Of a stretch of DNA of 64,000 nt, positions 52,310 through 61,352 are shown in pieces. The stretch's first letter is position 1. The number at the start of each line of letters is the position of its first letter. A program made the translations under genes and the position numbers. The notes beneath the pieces are model-generated. The model saw nothing but the letters and a program-made list of their open reading frames with translations. It ran no database searches and was not told the origin of the DNA. Origin of the DNA: Pseudomonas thermotolerans DSM 14292 (GTDB taxonomy: Bacteria; Pseudomonadota; Gammaproteobacteria; Pseudomonadales; Pseudomonadaceae); assembly GCF_000364625.1 (NCBI RefSeq), contig NZ_KB822604.1, positions 62,001-126,000 on the forward strand, given 5' to 3'.

Positions 52310-54202
52310 ATGTCCCAGCTCTCAAGCGCGCTGCGCCTGACCCTGATCTACCTGCTGCTGGCCGGCGCGTGGATCTTCCTCGGAGCCGCCCTGACCCACG
52401 CCCTGCCGCTCGGCGGGCTGACCAGCGAGAAGGTCTACCTGCTGCGCCACGTTGCCTTCGCCCTGCTTTCCGCCCTGGCCCTGTACGCCCTGCTGCGCGC
52501 CCATGAACGCCAACAGCAGCGCTACCGACGCGAGCTACACCGCCACGACGAGCGCCTACGCCAGGCCGCCGTGGTGTTCGAGGCCACCCAGGAGGGGGTA
52601 CTGGTTTCCGACGCGCAGATGCGCATCATCCACGTCAACCCGGCGTTCACCCGCATCACCGGCTACCGCGAGGACGAAGTGCTCGGCCAGACCCCGCGCG
52701 TGCTCAAGTCCGGGCGCCACGACCAGGCCTTCTATCAGGCGATGTGGCAGTCCATCGCCAAGACCCGGAGCTGGAGCGGCGAGATCTGGAACCGCCGCAA
52801 GAACGGCGAGATCTACCCGCAGTGGCAGAACCTGCGCGCCATCCAGGACGAGTCGGGGCGCACCACCCACTACGTCGCGGTGTTCTCCGACATCAGTGCC
52901 ATCAAGCACTCGCAGAGCGAGCTGGACTACCTGGCCCACCACGACCTGCTCACCGATCTGCCCAACCGCCTGCGGTTCGTCGACCGCGTCGAGCACGCCC
53001 TGGAATACAGCCGTCTGCACCAGAGCGGCGGCGCGGTGATGATCCTCGACCTCGACCACTTCAAGTACATCAACGAAAGCTACGGCCACAACAGCGGCGA
53101 CCAATTGCTCAAGGCGATCGGCCAGCGGCTGCGCGCCCATCTGCGCGAAGGCATCACCCTGGCCCGCCTGGGCGGCGACGAGTTCGCCGTGCTCTACGAG
53201 GACTGCCAGTCGCCGATCCAGGCGGCGGCGCTGGCCAGAAACCTGCTGGAGGCACTGCAGGCGCCCATCGAGATCGACAACCGGCCGCTGGTGGTCTCCG
53301 GCAGCATCGGCATCAGCCTCTACCCGCGCGATGCCCAGTCGGTGGAGCAGCTGCTGCGCAACGCCGACTCGGCGCTGTTCAAGGCCAAGAGCGAAGGCCG
53401 CCAGACCTTCGTGTTCTACCACCAGGAACTCACCGCGCTGTCGCGCCAGCGCATCGAGCTGACCATCGCCCTGCGTCAGGCCCTGGACAGAGGCCAGCTG
53501 CGCCTGTACTTCCAGCCCATCGTCGACCTGCACAATGGCCGCCAGGTGGGCGCCGAGGCGCTGTTGCGCTGGCAGCATCCGGAGCGCGGTCTGGTGCCGC
53601 CGGGGGAATTCATCCCGCTGGCCGAGGAAACCGGGCAGATCGCCCAGCTCGACATCTGGGCGCTGGAACAGGCCTGCCGGCAACTCGCCGCCTGGCCGCA
53701 CCTTGAGTTCCTCGCGGTGAACATCTCCAGCCGGCTGTTCGGTCGCAGCGAGCTGGACAGCCAGGTCGCCGAGATCCTCGCCCGCACCGGCGCCGAGCCG
53801 CGGCGTCTGGAGCTGGAGATCACCGAGAGCGCGGTGATGGACGACCCGGACGCCGCCCTGGAGCTGATGCGCCGCCTGCGCCAGCTGGGTGTGCGCCTGG
53901 CGATCGACGACTTCGGCACCGGCTACTCGTCGCTGGCGCGACTGAAGGAGATGCCGGTGCAGAAGCTGAAGATCGACCAGAGCTTCGTCCAGGGCCTGGC
54001 CGACGACGGCCCCGACCTGGCGATCGTCAACTCGGTGATCACCCTGGGCCATAGCCTGGGCCTCAAGGTGCTCGCCGAAGGCATCGAGCAGCCGGAACAG
54101 GCAGAGCGCCTCTGCCAGCTGGGCTGCGACTTCGGCCAGGGCTACCTGTTCGGCCGTCCGCAGCCGGCCAGCCCGGAACAGCTCACCCAGGGGGCCACCT
54201 GA
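52310..54202 (+). CDS. PAS-GGDEF-EAL membrane protein, c-di-GMP turnover
   Basis: A 630-residue protein with two membrane segments (about residues 8-30 and 45-63), a PAS/PAC domain (about 85-200), GGDEF (motif at 288-292) and EAL (motif at 416-418, with DDFGTGYSSL further on). Both catalytic motifs look intact. The GGDEF domain lacks the inhibitory RxxD (REGI is found in that place), so it could be cyclase, phosphodiesterase or both. The EAL domain has the metal-binding set, so phosphodiesterase activity is likely. The ATG at 52310 is used. It takes the place of PA0285 in PAO1. Confidence 0.92.
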   Translation: MSQLSSALRLTLIYLLLAGAWIFLGAALTHALPLGGLTSEKVYLLRHVAFALLSALALYALLRAHERQQQRYRRELHRHDERLRQAAVVFEATQEGVLVSDAQMRIIHVNPAFTRITGYREDEVLGQTPRVLKSGRHDQAFYQAMWQSIAKTRSWSGEIWNRRKNGEIYPQWQNLRAIQDESGRTTHYVAVFSDISAIKHSQSELDYLAHHDLLTDLPNRLRFVDRVEHALEYSRLHQSGGAVMILDLDHFKYINESYGHNSGDQLLKAIGQRLRAHLREGITLARLGGDEFAVLYEDCQSPIQAAALARNLLEALQAPIEIDNRPLVVSGSIGISLYPRDAQSVEQLLRNADSALFKAKSEGRQTFVFYHQELTALSRQRIELTIALRQALDRGQLRLYFQPIVDLHNGRQVGAEALLRWQHPERGLVPPGEFIPLAEETGQIAQLDIWALEQACRQLAAWPHLEFLAVNISSRLFGRSELDSQVAEILARTGAEPRRLELEITESAVMDDPDAALELMRRLRQLGVRLAIDDFGTGYSSLARLKEMPVQKLKIDQSFVQGLADDGPDLAIVNSVITLGHSLGLKVLAEGIEQPEQAERLCQLGCDFGQGYLFGRPQPASPEQLTQGAT

Positions 54203-54238
54203 GCCTGGCTGGCGCAGCGTCTGGAGTCGCCAGGCTCA
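54200..54238. terminator. Hairpin spanning both stop codons of convergent genes
   Basis: Arms 54200-54209 and 54229-54238 are perfectly complementary. The left arm holds part of the stop of the GGDEF-EAL gene and the right arm holds the stop of ssuF. There is no T run. It is likely to act as a two-way terminator or 3' protector. Confidence 0.5.
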
Positions 54239-54451
54239 GAGCTTGGCGATGGACACTTCGGTGGACTTCACGAAGGCGATCACTTCGCTGCCCACCTGCA
54301 GCTCCAGCTCACGCACCGAACGGGTGGTGATCACCGAAGTGACGATGCCGGCGGCGGTCTGCACGTCGATTTCCGACAGCACGTCGCCGAGGACGATGTC
54401 CTTGATGGTGCCCTTGAACTGGTTGCGGACATTGATGGCTTTGATGGTCAT
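54236..54451 (-). CDS. ssuF: Molbindin-like TOBE-domain protein SsuF
   Basis: A 71-residue single Mop/TOBE domain, the type that binds molybdate or other oxyanions as hexamers. The whole protein is one domain: IKAINVRNQFKGTIKDI, VTSVITTRSVRELEL and the end EVIAFVKSTEVSIAKL. The name ssuF is used for the gene at the end of the P. putida ssuEADCBF operon, where it aids growth with sulfonates or sulfate esters. It is 78 bp after ssuB. The GGAGAAAG ribosome site supports the ATG at 54449-54451. Confidence 0.9.
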   Translation of the reverse strand: MTIKAINVRNQFKGTIKDIVLGDVLSEIDVQTAAGIVTSVITTRSVRELELQVGSEVIAFVKSTEVSIAKL

Positions 54452-54494
54452 GGCTTCTTTCTCCAGGGGTCGATGAATCAGGTCTTCAGGGGCG

Positions 54495-54517
54495 GGACCG
54501 GGCACCATGCCCGGTCC
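54495..54517 (-). other. Hairpin between ssuB and ssuF
   Basis: A perfect 10-bp stem (54495-54504 with 54508-54517) with a 3-base loop and no T run. It may protect the 3' end of ssuB message or lower read-through to ssuF. Confidence 0.5.
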
Positions 54518-54529
54518 TGCGGGTTGCTC

Positions 54530-55339
54530 TTACAAGGCCCAGCGCAGTTGTGTGGGCAGCGGCGAGACGGGTTCCGGCTCGGCCGGCAGCACCGGCTGGG
54601 CCAGCACCCGGGCCAGCACCTCGGCCTCCAGCGCAGCGAGCAGCGGCGAGCCGGCGGAGCGCGGGCGGGCCAGGCCGACCGGCAGGTCGAGACCGATGCG
54701 GCCGTCCTCGATGAGGATCACTCGGTCGGCGGTGGCCACCGCTTCGTGCACGTCGTGGGTGACCAGCAGCACGGTGAAGCCATGCTGCTGCCAGAGCCGC
54801 TCGATCAGCTGCTGCATCTCGATGCGGGTCAGCGCGTCCAGGGCGCCGAGCGGCTCGTCGAGGAGCAGCAGGCGCGGCTGGTGGACCAGAGCGCGGGCCA
54901 GGGCCACGCGCTGCTTCTGCCCGCCGGACAGCGCCGCCGGCCATTCCTGGGCGCGGTCGCCGAGGCCGACGGCCTCCAGGGCTTCCCGGGCCTTGGGCCG
55001 CCAGTCGCCGGACAGGCCGAGGCCGACGTTGTCGATCACCCGCTTCCAGGGCAGCAGGCGCGAGTCCTGGAACATCAGCCGGGTGTCCTCCCGGGCCTCG
55101 GCGAGCGGCGCCGAGCCGGCCAGCAGCTCGCCGCCGGTGGGCGTGTCGAGACCGGCCAGAAGGCGCAGCAGGGTGCTCTTGCCGCAGCCGCTGCGGCCGA
55201 CCACGGCGACGAACTGACCGGCCGGAATGTACAGGTCGATACCGTGCAGCACCTGGCGTTCGCCGAACGCCTTGGTGATCCCCTTGAGGGCCAGCGGGAT
55301 GCCGCGCTTGAGCGACGGCGGAGCGTTGAAGGCGGTCAT
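54530..55339 (-). CDS. ssuB: Aliphatic sulfonate ABC transporter ATP-binding protein
   Basis: A 269-residue ATPase for sulfonate uptake. Walker [10 protein letters not shown] is at residues 48-56, the signature is [15 protein letters not shown], and Walker B is [16 protein letters not shown] with the switch histidine in [14 protein letters not shown]. The C-terminal 60 residues include a Pro/Ala/Glu-rich tail after the ATPase core. The ATG overlaps the end of ssuC by four bases. Confidence 0.94.
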   Translation of the reverse strand: MTAFNAPPSLKRGIPLALKGITKAFGERQVLHGIDLYIPAGQFVAVVGRSGCGKSTLLRLLAGLDTPTGGELLAGSAPLAEAREDTRLMFQDSRLLPWKRVIDNVGLGLSGDWRPKAREALEAVGLGDRAQEWPAALSGGQKQRVALARALVHQPRLLLLDEPLGALDALTRIEMQQLIERLWQQHGFTVLLVTHDVHEAVATADRVILIEDGRIGLDLPVGLARPRSAGSPLLAALEAEVLARVLAQPVLPAEPEPVSPLPTQLRWAL

Positions 55340-56130
55340 GCGGCACCTCCCTTCGCCTGGTAGGCCGGATGCCAGCGCAGCCAGACGCGCTCCAGGCCAC
55401 GGGCGGCCAGGTCGGCCAGCTTGCCGAGCACGGCATAGAGCAGGATGGCCAGCACCACCACATCGGTCTGCAGGAACTCGCGGGCATTCATCGCCAGGTA
55501 GCCGATGCCGCTGCTCGCCGAAATGGTCTCGGCGACGATCAGGGTCAGCCACATGAAGCCGAGGGCGAAGCGCACGCCGACCAGGATCGACGGCAGCGCG
55601 CCGGGCAGGATCACCTGACGGAACAGCGCGAAGCCGGACAGGCCGTAGCTGCGTGCCATCTCCACCAGGCCGGCGTCGATGCTGCGGATGCCGTGGTAGG
55701 TGTTCAGGTAGATGGGGAACAGGGTGCCGAGGGCAACCAGGAAGATCTTGGCACTCTCATCGATGCCGAACCACAGGATCACCAGCGGGATCAGCGCCAG
55801 GTGCGGCACGTTGCGGAGCATCTGCACCGAGCTGTCGAGCAGGCGCTCGCCCCATTTCGACAGGCCGGTGATGAAGCCGAGCAGCAGGCCCAGGCCGCCG
55901 CCGATGGCCAGCCCGACCAGGGCACGCCAGCCGCTGATCGCCAGGTGCTGCCAGAGCTCGCCGCTGCCGACCAGCTCGACGCCGGCGGCGAATACCGCGC
56001 TGGGCGCCGGGAGGATGCGGCTGGACAGCCAGCCGGTGCTGACCGCCAGCTGCCAGGTGCTCAGCAGGGCCAGCGGCAGCAGCCAGGGCGCCGCCCGCTG
56101 GGCCAGCTTGTGAAAGTTCGTGTTGCTCAT
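55336..56130 (-). CDS. ssuC: Aliphatic sulfonate ABC transporter permease
   Basis: A 264-residue inner-membrane permease of the SsuC/TauC group with six predicted spans. The EAA loop reads [20 protein letters not shown] (near residue 157). The ATG at 56128-56130 is the only good start. It lies 76 bp after ssuD and overlaps ssuB. Confidence 0.94.
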   Translation of the reverse strand: MSNTNFHKLAQRAAPWLLPLALLSTWQLAVSTGWLSSRILPAPSAVFAAGVELVGSGELWQHLAISGWRALVGLAIGGGLGLLLGFITGLSKWGERLLDSSVQMLRNVPHLALIPLVILWFGIDESAKIFLVALGTLFPIYLNTYHGIRSIDAGLVEMARSYGLSGFALFRQVILPGALPSILVGVRFALGFMWLTLIVAETISASSGIGYLAMNAREFLQTDVVVLAILLYAVLGKLADLAARGLERVWLRWHPAYQAKGGAA

Positions 56131-56206
56131 TGTCTGCCTCGAAGAAAAAACCTTGTGAGCCGGTGTTGCGTTCTGTCCCGCTCCCCGGCGGGGAGCGGCG
56201 CCGGAG

Positions 56207-57355
56207 TCAGCTCGCCGAAGCCGACTTCGGCAGGATGTCGTTGGCCACCACTTCCCCGAACGGGCTTACGTAGCCGCGTGCCTCGGGCTCCTGCGAACGG
56301 GCCACGTCCAGGTGCGGGAAGAGCAGCTCGGCGACCCGGTAGGCCTCCTCCAGATGCGGGTAGCCAGAAAAGATGAAGGTATCGATGCCCAGGTCGGCGT
56401 ATTCCTTGACCCGCGCCGCCACGGTCGGACCGTCGCCGACCAGCGCGGTGCCGGCGCCGCCACGCACCAGGCCGACCCCGGCCCAGAGGTTCGGCGACAC
56501 TTCCAGATTCTCCTTCTTGCCGCCGTGCAGGGCGGCCATGCGCTGCTGGCCCACCGAGTCGAAGCGCGCCAGGGAGGCCTGGGCGCGGGCGATGGTGTCC
56601 TCGTCGAGGTGGCTGATCAGGCGGTCGGCGGCGGCCCAGGCCTCCTCGTTGGTCTCGCGGACGATCACGTGCAGGCGGATGCCGAAGCGCACCGTACGGC
56701 CGTGCCTGGCGGCCTTCTCGCGCACCTGGGCGATCTTCTCGGCCACCGCGGCCGGCGGCTCGCCCCAGGTCAGATACAGTTCCACCTGCTCGGCGGCCAG
56801 TTCCTGGGCGGCCTCCGAGGAACCACCGAAGTACAGCGGCGGACGCGGCTGCTGGATCGGCGGGAAAAGCAGCTTGGCGCCCTTCACCTGGATGTGCTTG
56901 CCGTCGTAGTCGACGGTCTCGCCTTCCAGCACGCGGCGCCAGATGCGGGTGAACTCCACGGAGGCCTCGTAGCGCTCCGCATGGTTGAGGTGCAGGCCGT
57001 CGCCGGCCAGTTCGTCCGGGTCGCCGCCGGTCACCAGGTTGAACAGCGCGCGGCCGCCGGACAGACGATCCAGTGTCGCCGCCTGGCGCGCGGCCACGGT
57101 CGGCGAAATGATCCCCGGACGCAGGGCTACCAGGAACTTCAGGCGCTGGGTCACCGGAATCAGCGAAGCGGCCACCAGCCAGGAGTCCTCGCAGGAGCGC
57201 CCGGTGGGGATCAGCACGCCGCCGTAACCCAGACGGTCGGCGGCCTGGGCTATCTGCGCGAGGTAGCTGTGGTCAACGGCACGCGCACCTTCGGCGGTGC
57301 CCAGGTAGTGGCCGTCGCCGTGGGTGGGCAGGAACCAGAAGATGTTGAGGCTCAT
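56207..57355 (-). CDS. ssuD: FMNH2-dependent alkanesulfonate monooxygenase
   Basis: A 382-residue flavin-dependent monooxygenase of the bacterial luciferase-like family. It splits an alkanesulfonate to sulfite and an aldehyde with reduced FMN from SsuE and oxygen. The start [15 protein letters not shown], the [17 protein letters not shown] segment with the conserved cysteine, and [20 protein letters not shown] near the C-terminus are SsuD marks. GGAGACC-type ribosome bases precede the ATG. 87 bp after ssuA. Confidence 0.96.
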   Translation of the reverse strand: MSLNIFWFLPTHGDGHYLGTAEGARAVDHSYLAQIAQAADRLGYGGVLIPTGRSCEDSWLVAASLIPVTQRLKFLVALRPGIISPTVAARQAATLDRLSGGRALFNLVTGGDPDELAGDGLHLNHAERYEASVEFTRIWRRVLEGETVDYDGKHIQVKGAKLLFPPIQQPRPPLYFGGSSEAAQELAAEQVELYLTWGEPPAAVAEKIAQVREKAARHGRTVRFGIRLHVIVRETNEEAWAAADRLISHLDEDTIARAQASLARFDSVGQQRMAALHGGKKENLEVSPNLWAGVGLVRGGAGTALVGDGPTVAARVKEYADLGIDTFIFSGYPHLEEAYRVAELLFPHLDVARSQEPEARGYVSPFGEVVANDILPKSASAS

Positions 57356-57405
57356 GGAGTGGTCTCCTTAAGGGCTGAAATGGGGCTTCGCGAATGGGAA
57401 TTCGG

Positions 57406-57425
57406 CGGGCCCCTTGGGGGGCCCG
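57406..57425 (-). other. Hairpin in the ssuA-ssuD gap
   Basis: An 8-bp GC stem (57406-57413 with 57418-57425) with a TTGG loop, 17 bases after the ssuA stop. There is no T run. It is a likely 3' stabiliser of ssuA message. Confidence 0.55.
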
Positions 57426-57442
57426 TTGCTTGGGATCGGGGG

Positions 57443-58414
57443 TTACTGGGCGGCCTGGGCCACCTTGTCGGCCGGCGGAGTCCAGATCACCTCGGCGATG
57501 CTCAGCTTCTTGGGAATCAGCTTGAGCGCGGTGAAGGTGTCGGCGATCTTCTGCTGCGCCTCGACCACCTCCGGGGTGATGAAGCGAGCACCGTAGCCCT
57601 GACGCTTCACGGCGATGGCGGTGATGTCCCCAGGCAGGCCGAGCAGCGGCGCGACCTGTTCGGTGACCTTGTCCGGATCGCTCTTGGAGTCCTCGCCGAC
57701 GGCACGGATTTCCTCGACCAAGGCGCTGATCACCTGAGGATGCCGCTCGGCGTAGCTGCGGGTGGCCAGGTAGAACTGGTGGTTGTCGACCAGGCCGGTG
57801 CCGTCACGCAGGGTACGGGCCCGCAGCTGCTGCTCGGCGGCGGCCAGGAAGGGGTCCCAGATCACCCAGGCGTCCACGCTGCCGCGCTCGAAGGCGGCGC
57901 GTGCATCGGCCGGCGGCAGGTACACGGGCTGGATGTCGCTGTACTTGAGACCGGCGTCTTCCAGAGCGCGGACCAGCAGGTAGTGCACGTTGGAGCCCTT
58001 GTTGAGGGCCACCTTCTTGCCCTTGAGGTCGGCCACCGACTGCACCGGCGACTCCTTGGGCACCAGGATCGCCTCGCTGGTCGGCGCCGGCGGCTCGCTG
58101 GCCACGTAGAGCAGGTCGGCACCGGCGGCCTGGGCGAACACCGGCGGGGTCTCGCCGGTCACTCCGAAGTCGATGGAGCCGACGTTGAGACCTTCCAGCA
58201 GCTGCGGGCCGCCGGGGAACTCGGTCCACTTCACCTCGATGCCCTGCTCGGCCAGGCGTTTCTCCAGAGAGCCCTTGGCTTTGAGCAGCACCAGGGTGCC
58301 GTACTTCTGATAGCCGATGCGCAGGGCTTCGGCCTGAGCCTGGGTGATGGCGCCGAAGGACAGGGCCGCAACGAACAGGACGGCCAGGCTCCGACGCAGA
58401 GTGATGGTGCGCAT
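57443..58414 (-). CDS. ssuA: Sulfonate-binding periplasmic protein
   Basis: A 323-residue periplasmic binding protein. The signal peptide is cut near residue 28 (AQA/EAL). The mature part starts LRIGYQKYGTLVLLKAKGSL and has VDAWVIWDPFLAAAE near residue 185, as in SsuA/TauA. It brings aliphatic sulfonates to SsuBC. The ATG at 58412-58414 lies 120 bp after ssuE, a gap that could hold an internal promoter. Confidence 0.94.
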   Translation of the reverse strand: MRTITLRRSLAVLFVAALSFGAITQAQAEALRIGYQKYGTLVLLKAKGSLEKRLAEQGIEVKWTEFPGGPQLLEGLNVGSIDFGVTGETPPVFAQAAGADLLYVASEPPAPTSEAILVPKESPVQSVADLKGKKVALNKGSNVHYLLVRALEDAGLKYSDIQPVYLPPADARAAFERGSVDAWVIWDPFLAAAEQQLRARTLRDGTGLVDNHQFYLATRSYAERHPQVISALVEEIRAVGEDSKSDPDKVTEQVAPLLGLPGDITAIAVKRQGYGARFITPEVVEAQQKIADTFTALKLIPKKLSIAEVIWTPPADKVAQAAQ

Positions 58415-58534
58415 GGGCGCCCTCCTCTTCTGTACGTGGTGTCGGTTGCGCCTGCGGCCCCGTTGGCGGGTACGTAAGGCTGGGTTTGCCGCGGCCCGCC
58501 CTTCCGGCGAACCACGCGGAACTGGTTGCTGCCC

Positions 58535-59116
58535 CTAAACGCTCCAGCGGGCAGTGGCCAGCAGGTTCTTGTCCAGGACCTTGGGGCGACGTACCAGGGC
58601 CTGGTGAAACTGCTGCAGGGCCTCCTCGAGGCGCTCCAGCAGCGCCATCTCGTAGCGCGCCGGGGCGCCGTTCTCGCCGTAGGCGATCTGGCTGTCGTCG
58701 GCGAACACGCCCTGCAGCACCTCCTCGGCCTTCAGGGCGCTGAGCACCGGACGCAGCGCGTAGTCGACCGCCAGCAAGTGGGCCTTGCTACCGCCGGTGG
58801 AGAGCGGCAGCACCACCTTGTTCTCCAGGGCGCGTTCCGGCAGCAGGTCGAGCACCGTCTTCAGGGCGCCGGAGAAGGACGCCTTGTAGACCGGGGTGGC
58901 GACCAGCAGGCCGTCGGCATTGGCCACCTGGGCCCGCAGGTCGGCGACGTGCGGGCTGTCGAAGCGGGCATGCAGCAGGACCTCGGCGGGGAAATCGGTC
59001 ACCCGGTATTCCACCACCTCGACGCCCTGCCGCTGCAACCAGCCCCGCGAGCGCTCCAGCAACAGGTTGGAACGCGAGCGCTGGGCGGGGCTGCCGCCCA
59101 GGGAAACTACCAACAT
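58535..59116 (-). CDS. ssuE: NADPH-dependent FMN reductase
   Basis: A 193-residue flavodoxin-like reductase supplying FMNH2 to Ssu[14 protein letters not shown] at the start and [20 protein letters not shown] (near residue 74) are the FMN-binding segments. Length matches SsuE. It follows lsfA by 9 bp, so the two are translated from one message. Confidence 0.94.
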   Translation of the reverse strand: MLVVSLGGSPAQRSRSNLLLERSRGWLQRQGVEVVEYRVTDFPAEVLLHARFDSPHVADLRAQVANADGLLVATPVYKASFSGALKTVLDLLPERALENKVVLPLSTGGSKAHLLAVDYALRPVLSALKAEEVLQGVFADDSQIAYGENGAPARYEMALLERLEEALQQFHQALVRRPKVLDKNLLATARWSV

Positions 59117-59125
59117 CGCGCGCCC

Positions 59126-59764
59126 TCAGCGGTTCGGTTGCGGGGTCAGGCGCAGGTAGGGCTTCACCGCCCGGTAACCACGCGGGAAACGACGCTGGAT
59201 CTCCTCCGGGTCCTGCAGCGAGGGAACGATCACCACCTCGTCGCCGTCCTGCCAGTTGGCCGGGGTGGCAACCTTGTGGTTGTCGGTCAGTTGCAGGGAG
59301 TCGATCACCCGCAGGATCTCGTTGAAGTTGCGTCCAGTGCTCGCCGGGTAGGTGATGATCAGGCGCACCTTCTTGTTCGGGTCGATGATGAACAGCGAAC
59401 GCACGGTCAGGGTGTCGTTGGCGTTCGGGTGGATCAGGTCGTACAGCTCGGACACCTTGCGGTCGGCGTCGGCGATGATCGGGAAGCTCACCCGGGTGTT
59501 CTGGGTCTCGTTGATGTCCTCGATCCACTTCAGGTGGGATTCCACCGGGTCCACGGAGAGGGCCAGCACCTTGACGCCGCGCGCCGCGAACTCGTCCTTC
59601 AGCTTGGCGGTGAAACCCAGCTCGGTGGTGCACACCGGGGTGAAGTCGGCGGGGTGGGAGAACAGCACGCCCCAGCTATCGCCCAGCCACTCGTGGAAGC
59701 GGATGCGGCCTTCGCTGGAATCCTGTTCGAAGTCGGGGGCGATGTCGCCCAGTCTGAGACTCAT
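59126..59764 (-). CDS. lsfA: 1-Cys peroxiredoxin LsfA
   Basis: A 212-residue Prx6-type peroxiredoxin that reduces hydrogen peroxide and organic peroxides. The peroxidatic residue is Cys45 in HPADFTPVCTTE. The C-terminal dimer domain has VVIVPSLQDPEEIQRRFPRG. In Pseudomonas it is induced under sulfate limitation and oxidative stress. First gene of lsfA-ssuEADCBF. The ATG at 59762-59764 has AGGAG upstream. Divergent from sbp. Confidence 0.95.
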   Translation of the reverse strand: MSLRLGDIAPDFEQDSSEGRIRFHEWLGDSWGVLFSHPADFTPVCTTELGFTAKLKDEFAARGVKVLALSVDPVESHLKWIEDINETQNTRVSFPIIADADRKVSELYDLIHPNANDTLTVRSLFIIDPNKKVRLIITYPASTGRNFNEILRVIDSLQLTDNHKVATPANWQDGDEVVIVPSLQDPEEIQRRFPRGYRAVKPYLRLTPQPNR

Positions 59765-60000
59765 GGTGCGGCTCCTGTGCAATGTGTTCTGTGGAGCACA
59801 CTATGCTGGGAGCCGAGCCAAATTAAAAAGAATAAATAAAAATTTATTTATGAAATTAAGAAATATGAGGCAGACCCACTGCTCGGGAGTACAATTGCCG
59901 TCATCCGGCTATAAGCAACGAAGCAAATATTCTTTATCGGAATAAAAAGCTAGCCTTATAGTACCGGCGTTTCGCCAACACCCCAGCCAAGGATCCATCC
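59765..60000. promoter_or_regulatory. AT-rich divergent control region lsfA-sbp
   Basis: 236 bp with a strongly AT-rich core at about 59818-59867 and a second AT-rich part at 59911-59950. TATAGT at 59957-59962 is a likely -10 for sbp without a good -35, as expected for promoters that need an activator. CysB is the natural candidate, but its sites are too loose to place by eye. Confidence 0.5.
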
Positions 60001-60999
60001 ATGAAGCGACTGCTGACCACCTCCCTGCTCGCCGCCGGCCTGGCGCTGGCCTCGGGCGCGGCGCAGGCGACCACCCTGCTGAACGTTTCCTACGACGTGA
60101 TGCGCGACTTCTACAAGGAATACAACCCGGCCTTCCAGAAGTACTGGCAGGACCAGGGCAACAAACCGGTGACCATCCAGATGTCCCACGGCGGCTCCAG
60201 CAAGCAGGCCCGCGCAGTGATCGACGGCCTGCCCGCCGACGTGATCACCATGAACATGGCCACCGACATCAACGCCCTGGCCGACAACGGCGCCCTGGTG
60301 CCGCAGGACTGGGCCAGCCGCCTGCCGGACAACAGCGCGCCCTTCACCTCGGCCACCGTGTTCATCGTCCGCAAGGGCAACCCCAAGGGCCTGAAGGACT
60401 GGCCGGACCTGCTCAAGGACGGCGTCCAGGTGGTGGTGCCCAACCCCAAGACCTCCGGCAACGGCCGCTACACCTACCTGTCCGCCTGGGGTTACGTGCT
60501 GAAGAACGGCGGTGACGAGCAGCAGGCTCGCGAGTTCGTCGGCAAGCTGTTCAAGCAGGTGCCGGTGCTGGATACCGGCGGTCGCGCCGCCACCACCACC
60601 TTCATCCAGAACCAGATCGGCGACGTGCTGGTGACCTTCGAGAACGAGGCCGAGATGATCGCCCGCGAATTCGGCCGCGGTAGCTTCGAGGTGGTCTACC
60701 CGAGCGTCTCCGCCGAAGCCGAACCGCCGGTGGCGGTGGTCGACACGGTGGTCGAGAAGAAAGGCACCCGCGCCGAGGCCGAGGCCTACCTGAAGTACCT
60801 GTGGTCCGACGAGGGCCAGCGCATCGCCGCCAACAACTACCTGCGCCCGCGCAACCCGAAGATCCTCGCCGAGTTCGCCGACCGCTTCCCGAAGGTGGAC
60901 TTCCTGCCGGTGGTGAAGACCTTCGGCGAATGGCCGGAAATCCAGAAGATCCACTTCAACGACGGTGGCGTGTTCGACCAGATCTACGCTGGCAACTGA
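60001..60999 (+). CDS. sbp: Sulfate-binding periplasmic protein
   Basis: A 332-residue binding protein for sulfate (and thiosulfate). The signal peptide is cut near residue 23 (AQA/TTL). LLNVSYDVMRDFYKEYNPAF, the MSHGGSSKQARAV segment and TSGNGRYTYLSAWGY (near residue 152) make the sulfate site. The permease genes cysT/W/A are not in the window. The gene is followed by a terminator. Counterpart of PA0283. Confidence 0.96.
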   Translation: MKRLLTTSLLAAGLALASGAAQATTLLNVSYDVMRDFYKEYNPAFQKYWQDQGNKPVTIQMSHGGSSKQARAVIDGLPADVITMNMATDINALADNGALVPQDWASRLPDNSAPFTSATVFIVRKGNPKGLKDWPDLLKDGVQVVVPNPKTSGNGRYTYLSAWGYVLKNGGDEQQAREFVGKLFKQVPVLDTGGRAATTTFIQNQIGDVLVTFENEAEMIAREFGRGSFEVVYPSVSAEAEPPVAVVDTVVEKKGTRAEAEAYLKYLWSDEGQRIAANNYLRPRNPKILAEFADRFPKVDFLPVVKTFGEWPEIQKIHFNDGGVFDQIYAGN

Positions 61000-61017
61000 T
61001 CGCCTCTTCCCCACCCA

Positions 61018-61045
61018 GGGCCCGGCTTCTGCCGGGCCTTGTCAT
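61018..61045 (+). terminator. Terminator after sbp
   Basis: An 8-bp stem GGCCCGGC/GCCGGGCC (61019-61026 with 61031-61038) with a TTCT loop, followed by TTGTCATTTCC. It ends sbp 19 bp after the stop. Confidence 0.7.
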
Positions 61046-61261
61046 TTCCGGTCAGGGAAAATCTGCCGTGATTCGCCCGTGGCCACGGCCCTGCCAGGAG
61101 GCTGCCTACGCTGTTGCCCGTTCGCCCCATTGGCAAGCCCTGAGCCAGGCCCCGGCTACCTTCCGAGGGCGGCGTGGATCGTGCGAAAGATCCTGCCTAT
61201 CCGCGCCAGGAAGACAGCCCTTCGCCTTGCCCAGGCAGCGGCAGAAATCGACCAGGCATAA
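61046..61261. other. Intergenic stretch between two terminators, no gene seen
   Basis: Roughly 216 bp between the sbp terminator and the porin terminator (the whole gene-free gap is 61000-61352). Short open frames here have no ribosome site and no recognisable product. No small-RNA promoter with its own terminator could be placed with confidence. Confidence 0.5.
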
Positions 61262-61288
61262 ATGAAAAAGCCGGGCCCTGGGCCCGGC
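61262..61288 (-). terminator. Terminator after the OprD-type porin
   Basis: A perfect 8-9 bp GC stem (61270-61278 with 61280-61288, tight centre) followed on the minus strand by TTTTTC. It lies 65 bp beyond the porin stop. Confidence 0.8.
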
Positions 61289-61352
61289 GGAACACCACTT
61301 TGAGGAAAGAGCCGGTACGGGCCGCCGGTGCCGCGGCCCGTCCGTGCCCCGC

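Noticed and set aside
56312..58477. 721-codon plus-strand open frame opposite ssuD and ssuA
   Set aside because: Antisense shadow across two well-known genes and their intergenic hairpin.
61183..61263. A 26-codon GTG-started frame in the sbp-porin gap
   Set aside because: No ribosome site, no hydrophobic or other pattern, and it runs into the porin terminator.
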